Origin: an uncultured Bacteroidales bacterium
GTDB lineage: Bacteria > Bacteroidota > Bacteroidia > Bacteroidales > Paludibacteraceae
Assembly (NCBI GenBank): GCA_900317745.1
Contig: ONHW01000005.1
Coordinates: forward strand, 62,001-126,000
Direction: 5' to 3'
Length of the DNA stretch: 64,000 nucleotides
The number at the start of each line of letters is the position of its first letter. Position 1 is the stretch's first letter. Positions 17,286 to 26,030 of the stretch are shown here, piece after piece. The translations under genes were made by a program, and so were the position numbers. A model generated the notes under the pieces. The model was not told the DNA's origin and did not search any database. It saw nothing but the letters and a program-made list of their open reading frames with translations.

Positions 17286-19642
17286 TGAAACGGATTCTAT
17301 TTATTCTGCCGTTGCTGATGGCAATAACATTACACGCCGAAGAAGCCGGTGTGCACCGGTTTGCCAACTATAACATCCGTTATGTCAATGCATCTAACGG
17401 AGATACGGGTGAGAAACTCTGGGCAAACCGACGGACGTATGTGGTGAAGAACATTACAGGCTACGACTTCGACATCGTTGGCATGGAGGAGGTAACTGGT
17501 AACAACAAGGATGCTTCCACCGGCAAGTCACAACTGCAAGACCTGAGAGATATGCTCACAGGCTACGCAGATTATTCGGTAGAGCGTGAGGGAAAGAGTT
17601 ATTCCTATAATTCGATCTTCTACAAGACCGCCAAATACACGGTGTTGGACAAAGGATTCTTCTATGTCAACTCGCATCCGGATACGCCGGGGGCAGACTG
17701 GGGCGAGTCTATTGCACGAACCTGTATTTGGCTGCACCTGAAGGACAAAGCTTCCGGGCAGGATTTCTATTTCGTGTGCACGCATGTCAACTACGGTGCT
17801 ACCGAGTGCGGCATACAATCCGGCAAGCTTATCGGCAATCGTATTCGTGCATTGGTCGGGCAGACCCCGATGGTGCTGGTGGGCGACTTCAACATGTCGC
17901 GTTCCGCCCACGAAGAGGCGTATCGCGGCTATGCTGCGCACTTCTACGATCTTGCGCTGACAGCACCGGTCAACCAGTGCCTGCCTACCGATGGACCGCA
18001 GATTACGGCTACCACCACCGAGTGGACGCCGGCGGTGCAGAAGCAGACGGGTAGTGAGTACGACTATATCTTCTACGATCACATGCAACCCTTGTCGCGA
18101 CATATCATCACGGAGTATTATCCTGAGTCCGGACGTACGGTCAATCCTTCGGATCACTATCCGGTGCTGGGCCGTTTCCGTTTAGGTACGGCTGAGCACC
18201 CGACGGCATATTACGCTACCGATAAAGCGACATTTCTGACAGCACTGGCGTCTGCCACCCCTGAAGACACCGTCTATATGGTTGAGGGCACCTGCGATGT
18301 CACTGCATCAATTTCGCCTGAGTGCTCGCTCACATTGAGCGGCGGGTGGAATAGCTCGTTCACGCAACAAACCGGCAGGACTCATTTCCGTGCAAACGAC
18401 TTGACTGCGGCAATCATCAATATCCCTCATTATTATAATCTTGCGTTGGATCATATCGAGTTGTCGGGCGGCAACAACACGTCGCTCACCGGTGGCGGAG
18501 CAATCTATTCGTACGGACCGAACATGAGCCTTACGGATTGTTATATTCATAACAACTCGGCGTCAGGTACAGGCGGTGCCGTTGTGCACAAGGGCGAGCA
18601 ACTGACGGTTAGCGGCTGCCTGTTTGAGCAGAACAGTGCATCTACAGGCGGTGCCGTGTGGTGCCAGAACAGAGATAAACTGACTGTTCATGACAGCCGT
18701 TTTATGTCGAACAGTGCCAACTCTGCCGGCGGCGCTGTCGAGGCTTTGGGATTCACCATCCTTGATGTGCAGCGCTGTGCCTTCGTCGGCAATAGTGCTA
18801 CGACACGCGGCGCGTTGGATATATCGCCCGCTGCGACACCGCAGTCCGCCAATATCCTCAACTGCTCGTTTCTGGGTAACACACTCAATGCCAAGAAGGG
18901 ACTGGCAACCGTGACCAAGCGCTACGGCGGTGCCGCACTATGGGCGGATATGACCGAAACAACCATACCGCTGAATATCGGACTTTGTACGTTCATGGGT
19001 AACCATCTGACCTTTGATGGCACAGACGCGAACTTCGGCGGCGCTGCCGTGGCTATATACAAAGGCAAGGTTTGCCTGATGGATAATCTTATTCTTGCCA
19101 ACGACCGGAAGATTGGCTCTGATGCCCCTGCATGGAATGATCTTTACACGGTAACCAACGATGCCAATGTGTGGCGGGATACCTATAATCTGTATTCTGC
19201 GTCGGCTGAGATTGATGGTTGGGAGAACACAATAACCGCCACCTTCGGCGGAACGCTCAACGCCGGGCAATATTCTCCGCAGGTCAAGGATGACGGCAGT
19301 TATCCTATCTATCAAAAATCGCTCGGCACGTACTCCATCGCTTGCCTGCCCGCCAATCAACGGCTCTGCGAGTCAGCATTCATCTACGATCTCAACGGCG
19401 ATGGCAGTATAAGCGGCTCGGTCACACGTGATATGCTGAATCGGCAACGGGGCATACAATCCTGTATCGGGGCGGTCGAATTTACCGGCAATGACCACCC
19501 GGCAGCAACCGACAATCTGTTTGTCCGCCCAACCATCACCGATGGAGCCATTTACTCCGTTACCGGACAATATATGGGAACCGACATCCATACCCTTCCG
19601 CATGGTATATATATCGTGAACGGACAAAAAATAATACAATGA
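17285..19642 (+). CDS. Secreted endonuclease/exonuclease/phosphatase (EEP) domain fused to beta-helix
   Basis: A 785-residue secreted protein. The ATG at 17285 overlaps the HAD stop codon and gives a signal peptide (MKRILFILPLLMAITLHA). Residues about 25-300 are an EEP/DNase-I-like phosphodiesterase domain with FANYNIRYVNASNGD, GMEEV, the metal-site motif GDFNMS and the terminal SDHYPV. About 310-700 is a parallel beta-helix with repeated GGAV rungs (SGTGGAVVHKGEQ, TGGAVWCQNRDK). The C-terminal tail (LPHGIYIVNGQKIIQ) is the shared sorting-like signal. EEP enzymes hydrolyse phosphodiesters of nucleic acids, inositol phosphates or sphingolipids; the substrate here is open. The fusion to a beta-helix is unusual. 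Confidence 0.88.
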   Translation: MKRILFILPLLMAITLHAEEAGVHRFANYNIRYVNASNGDTGEKLWANRRTYVVKNITGYDFDIVGMEEVTGNNKDASTGKSQLQDLRDMLTGYADYSVEREGKSYSYNSIFYKTAKYTVLDKGFFYVNSHPDTPGADWGESIARTCIWLHLKDKASGQDFYFVCTHVNYGATECGIQSGKLIGNRIRALVGQTPMVLVGDFNMSRSAHEEAYRGYAAHFYDLALTAPVNQCLPTDGPQITATTTEWTPAVQKQTGSEYDYIFYDHMQPLSRHIITEYYPESGRTVNPSDHYPVLGRFRLGTAEHPTAYYATDKATFLTALASATPEDTVYMVEGTCDVTASISPECSLTLSGGWNSSFTQQTGRTHFRANDLTAAIINIPHYYNLALDHIELSGGNNTSLTGGGAIYSYGPNMSLTDCYIHNNSASGTGGAVVHKGEQLTVSGCLFEQNSASTGGAVWCQNRDKLTVHDSRFMSNSANSAGGAVEALGFTILDVQRCAFVGNSATTRGALDISPAATPQSANILNCSFLGNTLNAKKGLATVTKRYGGAALWADMTETTIPLNIGLCTFMGNHLTFDGTDANFGGAAVAIYKGKVCLMDNLILANDRKIGSDAPAWNDLYTVTNDANVWRDTYNLYSASAEIDGWENTITATFGGTLNAGQYSPQVKDDGSYPIYQKSLGTYSIACLPANQRLCESAFIYDLNGDGSISGSVTRDMLNRQRGIQSCIGAVEFTGNDHPAATDNLFVRPTITDGAIYSVTGQYMGTDIHTLPHGIYIVNGQKIIQ

Positions 19643-19643
19643 T

Positions 19644-21713
19644 ATGAAACACGTACGATGGGCTTTCCTCTGCTCGCTATGCATTGTATCATGCTCACTG
19701 TCGGCGCAAGACCCGTGGATAGTTAGGACCGATCAACCCCTGCAAGGAAACTACTATGGCATCACTTCTGCCAACGGACAAATAGGTTTGCTCAGCAGCC
19801 GTAATCCCCTGCAAGTGGATAAGGTGGTTATCGGCGGATTGTACGACATCTACGGTACGGTGCGCGTCAACAACTACTTCCCGAACATCAATCCGCTGGA
19901 CATTGAGCTGCGCGTTGACGGTGAGAAAATAGGCAAAAGCAATATATCTGCCTACACCCAGCAGATGAACTTCAGGAACGCTGTTTTCAGCGGGACTTTT
20001 GATTACGCCGATAAGGTGTCTGTTACGTACTCGACCATGGCGCTCCGTCATATGCCCTACGGGTTTATGACCGATGTGACGGTTGTTGCTAAAGCAGACT
20101 GCCAACTGCAGGTGCTCAATCAGCACCGGGCACCGGAAGCACTGTGTGATCCGCAAGGCTATATCTCATACATCGACAACAAAGCCAACCCTTTCACCGA
20201 GCAGTATCCATCTTACTGCCTGATGACTACCACGGCTCTGTCCCCGGGAGGAAGACATCAGTTGGCTGCCACCACGGCGTTTATGTTCCCCGGTGAGGAG
20301 GCTGTCGGCACACCGTACCCGATCATCCACCGCGACAATCGGGGTGTGGGCAGGCATACCATGGAGTTCGCCCGCAACATGGCGGCTGGCGATACGCTGC
20401 ATTTCTGTCTTGTGGGGTCTATCATCGCTTCCAATGTCGTGCCGGATACACGCAACGAGGCGGAGCGACTCACCGTCTATCAACTGCTGGAGGGATACGA
20501 ACGGATCCTCAGCCGACACAACAAGGCTTGGGACGAACTCTGGCAATCGGATATCATCATTGAGGGCGATGCGCAGGCACAACAGGATATCCACTCCATG
20601 CTCTACCACCTCTACGCTTTCTTCCGCGAGGGTAATCCCTTCGGCTGCTCGCCTATGGGACTGTCGGGCTTGGGCTACGCAGGACATGTGTTCTGGGATA
20701 GCGAAACATGGATGTTCCCCGTTCTGCTGCTCATGCAGCCCGATCTCGCACGGGAGATGTTGCAGTATCGTTCCGAGCGCCTGCCTATGGCTATGAACAA
20801 CGCATACATGCACGGATACAAAGGTGCCATGTTTCCGTGGGAAAGTGCCGACTCCGGACAGGAAGAGACAAGCCCACATGCGATGTATCCGTCGCTCGAA
20901 CAACACGTATCGGGCGATATAGCCATCGCGTGCTGGCAATACTACCAACTCACCCAGGATAAACAATGGTTGCATGATATAGGCTACCCTATATTGCGCA
21001 GTACGGCTGACTTCTGGGTGAGCCGTATCGAAGATAACGGCGATATCATTTGTGTTACCGGCGCTGACGAGTGGAATAGCAATTCTTTCGGCGGTAAACA
21101 GGTGAATAATGATGCATTCACCATCGGTGTGGCGAAAACGAACCTCCAATACGCAACAAAAGCTGCCAAGGCACTCGGCGAACAAGCCGATGCCGCATGG
21201 CAAACTACTGCCGACAAACTCCGGCTGAAGAATATTGACGGCGACATCATTGCTTCGCATGACGGCTATCATGGTGAGGTTACCAAACAGGCATCCGTCG
21301 CCTTGCTCGCTTATCCGCTGCAGATGATTACGGATAAACAGGCTATCCTGCATAATCTGGAGTATTACATCGCTACGGTGCCGGAGCAGAAAACTCCCGC
21401 TATGTCCAAATCTATCTACGCCACGCTATACGCCCGGCTCGATATGCCGGACAAAGCCCTGTACTGGTGGCGCGACTCCTACCTGCCTAACCTCAATCCG
21501 CCGTTCCGCGTAGTGGCAGAATTTAACGGCGGTACGAACCCGTACTTCATAACAGGTGCAGGCGGGACACTACAAGCCCTGCTATTCGGCTTTGCAGGAC
21601 TCGATATAACCGACAAAGGACTCAAGCAAACATACAAACCTGTCTTGCCGGACGAGTGGACCGCACTCACCATACGACGCAAAGGGCAGAAAGATATCCG
21701 CCTCACCAAATGA
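19644..21713 (+). CDS. Secreted GH65-family glycoside hydrolase/phosphorylase
   Basis: A 689-residue protein with an N-terminal secretion signal of about 21 residues (MKHVRWAFLCSLCIVSCSLSA, possibly a lipoprotein). The (alpha/alpha)6 barrel shows GH65 signatures: GHVFWDSETWMFPVLLL, FPWESADSGQE, and the catalytic block GADEWN with Glu476 as probable general acid, followed by NNDAFT. The family contains maltose, kojibiose and trehalose phosphorylases and the hydrolase PGGHG, which removes glucose from glucosylgalactosyl-hydroxylysine. The FPWESA-SGQE segment and secretion fit the hydrolase side better, because phosphorylases are normally cytosolic. It sits one base after the EEP gene, in one operon. 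Confidence 0.85.
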   Translation: MKHVRWAFLCSLCIVSCSLSAQDPWIVRTDQPLQGNYYGITSANGQIGLLSSRNPLQVDKVVIGGLYDIYGTVRVNNYFPNINPLDIELRVDGEKIGKSNISAYTQQMNFRNAVFSGTFDYADKVSVTYSTMALRHMPYGFMTDVTVVAKADCQLQVLNQHRAPEALCDPQGYISYIDNKANPFTEQYPSYCLMTTTALSPGGRHQLAATTAFMFPGEEAVGTPYPIIHRDNRGVGRHTMEFARNMAAGDTLHFCLVGSIIASNVVPDTRNEAERLTVYQLLEGYERILSRHNKAWDELWQSDIIIEGDAQAQQDIHSMLYHLYAFFREGNPFGCSPMGLSGLGYAGHVFWDSETWMFPVLLLMQPDLAREMLQYRSERLPMAMNNAYMHGYKGAMFPWESADSGQEETSPHAMYPSLEQHVSGDIAIACWQYYQLTQDKQWLHDIGYPILRSTADFWVSRIEDNGDIICVTGADEWNSNSFGGKQVNNDAFTIGVAKTNLQYATKAAKALGEQADAAWQTTADKLRLKNIDGDIIASHDGYHGEVTKQASVALLAYPLQMITDKQAILHNLEYYIATVPEQKTPAMSKSIYATLYARLDMPDKALYWWRDSYLPNLNPPFRVVAEFNGGTNPYFITGAGGTLQALLFGFAGLDITDKGLKQTYKPVLPDEWTALTIRRKGQKDIRLTK

Positions 21714-21753
21714 CCCAATCGTAAATCGTAAATAACCAAATCGTAAATATATC
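21714..21753. repeat. Degenerate CGTAAAT spacer repeats
   Basis: Repeats of the word AAATCGTAAATAACC (three partial copies) fill the gap. The same word recurs at 25484-25537. No terminator is visible. Confidence 0.6.
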
Positions 21754-23184
21754 GTGACACGTAAAGAATTTCTTCAAACTCTTGGCATCGGTGCTGCTAC
21801 ATTAGCTGTCAGCAATCTGCCCGGAGTCTCGCTCGTGCAGGCAGCTGAGGCTGCTACACCCGACAAACCGCTCCCGAAAAATACCGAGCGGCTCGCGTTT
21901 GGTCTGCCTGATCAGGAGGCAAAAGTGTTGCGACCTGTTACTGCCATCGTCATTGGTGCAGGCTCGCGCGGCTCGGTCTATGCTTCGTATAGCGGGCAGT
22001 ATCCGGCATCGCTGAAGATAGTAGGCGTAGCCGACATCAATCCCGTTCGTCGCGAACAGATGGCTCAAGAGTACAACATACCACCCGAGCACCGGTTCAG
22101 CGATTGGGCGGAGGTGTTCCGTCTGCCTAAGTTTGCCGATGCGGTGATCATCGCTACGCCCGACAATCTGCATTACAAACCTTGTATGCAGGCTTTGGCG
22201 GCAGGATACGATGTGCTCCTGGAGAAACCTATCGCCCAAACAGCCAAAGAGTGTACCGACATCCTCCGGCAGGCACGCAAGTACGGACGGCTGGTCGGCG
22301 TGTGCCACGTACTGCGGTATGCACCGTACTTCCGGGCCCTCAAGCGCGTGATTGACGAGGGCAGAGTAGGCGACATCGTCAGCATACAGCACCTCGAACC
22401 CGTTCGCTTCCACCACATGGCACACTCCTACGTGCGCGGCAACTGGCACTCATCCAAGCAGACCACGCCTATCATCATCGCTAAGGCGTGTCACGATCTG
22501 GATATCGTCCGCTGGTTGCTCGGCAAACCATGCAAGCGCGTGTCCGCTTTCGGATCGTTGTCGTTCTTCACGCGCAAAAACGAACCCCAAGGGGCTGCTG
22601 ACCGATGCTTTGATTGCGCGGCTGAGAAGCAATGCCCGTTCTCTGCACTGAAGATCTATATCCGTGAGCACAGATACCTGTATGTGTTTGACGCTCTGCC
22701 CAAGGATCGTGCCGCCAAGGATGCAAAGATTGCCGAGTACCTGCGCACCACTGATTACGGGCGTTGCGTCTTCCGCTGTCAGAACGACCAGTGCGACCAT
22801 TATGTCTGCAACCTCGAGTTCGACGGACCGGACGGTACGGCTCACTCTACCGCCTCACTGCAAGTGGAGGCGCTCACCTCCTACGGCGGACGCAAAACGC
22901 GTATCATGGGAACAAAAGGCGACATAGTCGGCGATATGCAGACCTTTACTCTCACCGATTTTCTTACCGGCAAGAAGTATGTCTGGGATGAGGATATCAG
23001 CCAACTCCCGGGCTATGAAGGACATGCCGGTGGTGATTGGGGCATAGTCAAAGATTTTGTGCTCGCCGTAGCGCATCAGGACGAGAAGTATCTCAGCTCC
23101 ACCATCGATGTATCGGTCGAATCCCACGTCATGGGCTTCCGTGCCGAGGAAGCACGACTCAAATCAAAAATAGTGAATATGTAA
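21754..23184 (+). CDS. Gfo/Idh/MocA-family oxidoreductase with Tat-like signal
   Basis: A 476-residue NAD(P)-dependent oxidoreductase. It starts with GTG, since no in-frame ATG lies upstream of the signal region. The N-terminus TRKEFLQTLGIGAATLAVS resembles a Tat signal but has Arg-Lys in place of twin Arg. The Rossmann motif is at about 69-75 (GAGSRG), and the family motif EKPIA carries the catalytic Lys. HDLDIVRWLLGKP follows in the C-terminal domain. Two Cys-rich clusters (CFDCAAEKQCPFSA; CVFRCQNDQCDH) are typical of one subgroup and may bind metal. Some Gfo/Idh members are GH109 glycosidases; this one cannot be assigned. A tatA gene lies three genes downstream. Confidence 0.88.
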   Translation: MTRKEFLQTLGIGAATLAVSNLPGVSLVQAAEAATPDKPLPKNTERLAFGLPDQEAKVLRPVTAIVIGAGSRGSVYASYSGQYPASLKIVGVADINPVRREQMAQEYNIPPEHRFSDWAEVFRLPKFADAVIIATPDNLHYKPCMQALAAGYDVLLEKPIAQTAKECTDILRQARKYGRLVGVCHVLRYAPYFRALKRVIDEGRVGDIVSIQHLEPVRFHHMAHSYVRGNWHSSKQTTPIIIAKACHDLDIVRWLLGKPCKRVSAFGSLSFFTRKNEPQGAADRCFDCAAEKQCPFSALKIYIREHRYLYVFDALPKDRAAKDAKIAEYLRTTDYGRCVFRCQNDQCDHYVCNLEFDGPDGTAHSTASLQVEALTSYGGRKTRIMGTKGDIVGDMQTFTLTDFLTGKKYVWDEDISQLPGYEGHAGGDWGIVKDFVLAVAHQDEKYLSSTIDVSVESHVMGFRAEEARLKSKIVNM

Positions 23185-23196
23185 ACTGTTGCAGTC

Positions 23197-24099
23197 ATGA
23201 AACATTACACCGTTCTTTTTGCCGTCGCACTGCTGCTGGGCTTTACGTCATGCACACCCAAGCAGGATATCACCCGTGCAGAGCAGATCCGTGCCGACCT
23301 GCTTAACCCGAATAATCAGCGCGTGCTTGTCGTTTCCCACAGGGCAGATTGGCGTGGATGGCCCGAGAACTCTCTGCCTGCCATTGAGTCCGCTATCAAT
23401 ATGGGCGTGGATGTCGTAGAACTTGACCTCCAGTGCACCGCTGACAGCCAACTCATTATCATGCATGATCCCAAACTCAACCGGACAACGACCGGCAAAG
23501 GCGTAATTGCCGAACTGACTCTCGACTCCATACGCACCTTCCGCCTCAAGAACGGCGTCTCCATCAAGACCCGCCACGAGATACCCACTCTCCGTGATGC
23601 GCTCCTCCTCTGCAAGGACCGCGTACTCATCAACCTCGACAAGGCTGACCGTTACTTCGATCTTGTCGTACCTGTGCTTGAGGAAACAGGCACTACACGC
23701 CAGATCATTATGAAAGGCAGGAAACCCGCCAATGAGGTACAACAACTATACGGCAAGTATCTCGCGGATGTTATCTACATGCCTATCGTGGATATGAACG
23801 ACTCTGCCTCCGTCGAGGCGTTTCGCGCGCACATGCAGAGCCATCCTTGCGCCTTCGAACTATGCTGGCGTGGCAGTGACGAGTATGTCCGTCAGGCTTC
23901 TGCGCTCGCCCAAGGCAAATCGCTCCTGTGGGCGAACTGCCTCTGGGATACCCTCTGCGGCGGACACGAAGATGATCAGGCAATGAAAGATCCCGATGCT
24001 CATTACGGCTATCTTATCGATTCCCTCGGGTTCCGTATCATCCAGACTGACCGCCCGGAGTATCTGATCAGTTACCTCAAATCAAAGCACAGACGATGA
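23197..24099 (+). CDS. Glycerophosphodiester phosphodiesterase lipoprotein (GDPD)
   Basis: A 300-residue GDPD-family TIM-barrel enzyme that hydrolyses glycerophosphodiesters to glycerol-3-phosphate and an alcohol. The lipobox is GFTSC, so it is probably a periplasmic or surface lipoprotein. Catalytic motifs: SHRADWRGWPENSLPA (His-Arg and Glu-Asn), VELDLQ (Glu-Asp metal ligands) and MHDPKLNRTT (catalytic His). The stop codon overlaps the next start (ATGA), coupling it to the organophosphate transporter, which could import the released phosphate ester. Confidence 0.93.
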   Translation: MKHYTVLFAVALLLGFTSCTPKQDITRAEQIRADLLNPNNQRVLVVSHRADWRGWPENSLPAIESAINMGVDVVELDLQCTADSQLIIMHDPKLNRTTTGKGVIAELTLDSIRTFRLKNGVSIKTRHEIPTLRDALLLCKDRVLINLDKADRYFDLVVPVLEETGTTRQIIMKGRKPANEVQQLYGKYLADVIYMPIVDMNDSASVEAFRAHMQSHPCAFELCWRGSDEYVRQASALAQGKSLLWANCLWDTLCGGHEDDQAMKDPDAHYGYLIDSLGFRIIQTDRPEYLISYLKSKHRR

Positions 24100-25478
24100 G
24101 TTTCTTTTCCAAATCACCCGCCGCCCCTCTACGTGACGAATCTGAGGAGCAACGCAGCACGCGCTTCAAACGCATGCAGTGGGCTTCGTTCTTTGCCATA
24201 ACCCTTGGTTATAGCATGTACTACGTTTGCCGCACATCGCTCAATGTGGTAAAGAAACCCATCATGGATGCCGGCATCCTTGATGCAAGGCAACTCGGTG
24301 TTATCTCTTCCGCATTACTCTTCACCTACGCTATCGGTAAGTTCGTCAACGGCTTTCTGGCGGATCACTCCAACATTCGCCGGTTCATGGCAACAGGTTT
24401 GCTCATCTCTACGGTCGCAAATATAGTTGTCGGATTGCTCGGACTGATCACCGTCTCGCAGATGGCTATATCCCAAGTAGCGTTCTACACCGTCTTTGCT
24501 GTATTGTGGGCTGTTAACGGCTGGACACAATCCATGGGCGCACCGCCGTCGATTGTCGCACTCTCACGCTGGTATCCGCTCTCCAATAGAGGTACGTTCT
24601 ACGGGTTCTTCTCGGCATCGCATAATCTCGGCGAGTTCTTCTCGTTTCTGCTCGTGGGCGGACTTGTCAGCCTTTTCGGTTGGCAATACGGGTTTGTCGG
24701 CGCGGCAATTGCAGGATCCATAGGATTCCTGTTGATTGTTTTTCTGCTGCACGATTCGCCGGAAGCGGAAGGTATGCCTTCCGTGGCGGTCATGGCGGGC
24801 GAGGAGCTACCTTCTGATGATAAGCCCGGGTCCATCGGACTCTCGCAGCGTGCCGTGCTGCGTAATCCATACGTCTGGGTGCTTGCTTTTGCCTCTGCTT
24901 TTATGTACGTGTCGCGTTATGCAGTCAATGGCTGGGGGGTACTTTTCCTGCAGGAGACCAAAGGGTTCACCCTTGCCACTGCTACGCAGATCATATCCGT
25001 CAATGCGCTGCTCGGAATCATCGGTACCGTGTTCTCCGGCTGGCTTAGCGATGTGGCTTTCAAGGGCAATCGGTATATTCCCGCAGTCGCGGCAGGTGTG
25101 CTTGAGGTGCTCTCGCTCATCCTCTTTGCATTCGGCGGCAATAGCGCTTGGGTGAATATTCTGGCTATGGTACTGTTCGGGATAGCTATAGGTGTTCTCA
25201 TCTGTTTCTTGGGCGGACTGATGGCTGTAGATATCGTTCCGCGTGAGGCGGCAGGTGCGGCTCTCGGAGTTGTCGGCATTGCATCCTATGCTGCTGCAGG
25301 ACTGCAGGACATCGCTTCCGGACTGCTCATTGACGGCAACAAAACGCTCGTCTCTGTCACTGACGGAGTAGAGCAATATACCTACAACTTCACACCTGCA
25401 CTTATCTTCTGGATCGTTGCTGCCACACTCTCTGTCCTGTTGGTATGTGTCGTGTGGCGCAAAGCCCGGGGGAAATAA
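24096..25478 (+). CDS. MFS organophosphate:phosphate antiporter (GlpT/UhpT type)
   Basis: A 460-residue, 12-TM major-facilitator transporter of the organophosphate:Pi antiporter family. The diagnostic N-terminal segment is YSMYYVCRTSLNVVKKPI, with the family's conserved Arg in helix 1. GWTQSMGAPPSIVALSRWYP and the FYGFFSASHNLGEF loop follow. The family imports glycerol-3-phosphate, hexose-6-phosphates or phosphoglycerate in exchange for phosphate. Overlap with the GDPD gene by 4 nt makes glycerol-3-phosphate the simplest substrate guess. Confidence 0.92.
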   Translation: MSFFSKSPAAPLRDESEEQRSTRFKRMQWASFFAITLGYSMYYVCRTSLNVVKKPIMDAGILDARQLGVISSALLFTYAIGKFVNGFLADHSNIRRFMATGLLISTVANIVVGLLGLITVSQMAISQVAFYTVFAVLWAVNGWTQSMGAPPSIVALSRWYPLSNRGTFYGFFSASHNLGEFFSFLLVGGLVSLFGWQYGFVGAAIAGSIGFLLIVFLLHDSPEAEGMPSVAVMAGEELPSDDKPGSIGLSQRAVLRNPYVWVLAFASAFMYVSRYAVNGWGVLFLQETKGFTLATATQIISVNALLGIIGTVFSGWLSDVAFKGNRYIPAVAAGVLEVLSLILFAFGGNSAWVNILAMVLFGIAIGVLICFLGGLMAVDIVPREAAGAALGVVGIASYAAAGLQDIASGLLIDGNKTLVSVTDGVEQYTYNFTPALIFWIVAATLSVLLVCVVWRKARGK

Positions 25479-25483
25479 ATGAA

Positions 25484-25537
25484 AAATCGTAAATAACCAA
25501 ATGGTACATCGTAAATAACCAAATCGTAAATAGTTTT
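25484..25537. repeat. Degenerate CGTAAATAACCAAAT spacer repeats
   Basis: Three tandem copies of about 18 bp built on (A)TCGTAAATAACCAAAT (one with ATGGTACATCG) fill the gap before tatA. They match the words at 21714. Confidence 0.65.
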
Positions 25538-25720
25538 ATGTTAGGTACATGGGAAATCATATTGATAGCGCTGGCTGTTCTTCTCATTTTCGGTGGTAAG
25601 AAGATTCCCGAACTTATGAAAGGAATAGGCAAGGGTATGCGCTCGTTCCGCGAAGGCGTGGAAGGCAAAGAGGATAAAGAGAATAACGACGAAAAAGAAG
25701 AAGCCGGAAACGAAAGGTAA
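25538..25720 (+). CDS. tatA: Sec-independent translocase subunit TatA/E
   Basis: A 60-residue TatA-type protein. It has one N-terminal membrane helix (IILIALAVLLIFGGKKIPEL), the FGGKKIPE hinge, an amphipathic helix (GIGKGMRSFREGV) and a highly charged Glu/Lys tail. It forms the translocation pore of the twin-arginine pathway. No tatC is in the window. Its neighbour three genes upstream has a Tat-like but non-canonical signal. Confidence 0.95.
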   Translation: MLGTWEIILIALAVLLIFGGKKIPELMKGIGKGMRSFREGVEGKEDKENNDEKEEAGNER

Positions 25721-25809
25721 AACCCTCGAACAGATCACCGCCATGTGGCGTGACAGGAAAACGGTAGCCTAAATTCTACTTCGTTTATCAAGATAGTCAA
25801 TAACAAAAA

Positions 25810-25866
25810 GTCGGTAAAGGGTCGATAAAAGTACGATAAAACCCCGATTATCCTGCACGTTTTTGG
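25810..25866. repeat. Interspersed intergenic element, copy 1 (CGATAAAACCCCGAT type)
   Basis: The core CGATAAAACCCCGATTATCC runs into TGCACGTTTTTGG. It is preceded by partial tandem words GGTAAAG, GTCGATAAAA and GTACGATAAAA. Closely related copies are at 51862-51907 and 61014-61060, all in gaps after coding regions. Confidence 0.75.
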
Positions 25867-25924
25867 CGAATTTGGGTGAAAAATGAATTTTTTTGTCAAA
25901 AAAATGAAAAAAAGTTGGTAAGAG

Positions 25925-25956
25925 TTTGCATATTCAAAAAAAACTTTGTATCTTTG
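25925..25956 (+). promoter_or_regulatory. Bacteroidetes-type promoter for the second PUL
   Basis: TTTG at 25925-25928, 20 nt, then TATCTTTG at 25949-25956, the Bacteroidetes primary-sigma -33/-7 consensus. Transcription would start near 25963, leaving a leader of about 68 nt before the ATG at 26031. Confidence 0.85.
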
Positions 25957-26030
25957 TGGAGAAAATGGTCAGATTTGACCGGATAGATGCGTTAACAACC
26001 AATCTTATTAACCATAAAACATTAGTATCC

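Noticed and set aside
20166-21353. Long reverse-strand frame opposite the GH65 gene
   Set aside because: Same reason: GH65 motifs on the forward strand are intact and the reverse translation has no domain or promoter.
25926-26030. Upstream extension of the three-repeat surface protein
   Set aside because: It overlaps the promoter; the downstream ATG gives a proper signal peptide.
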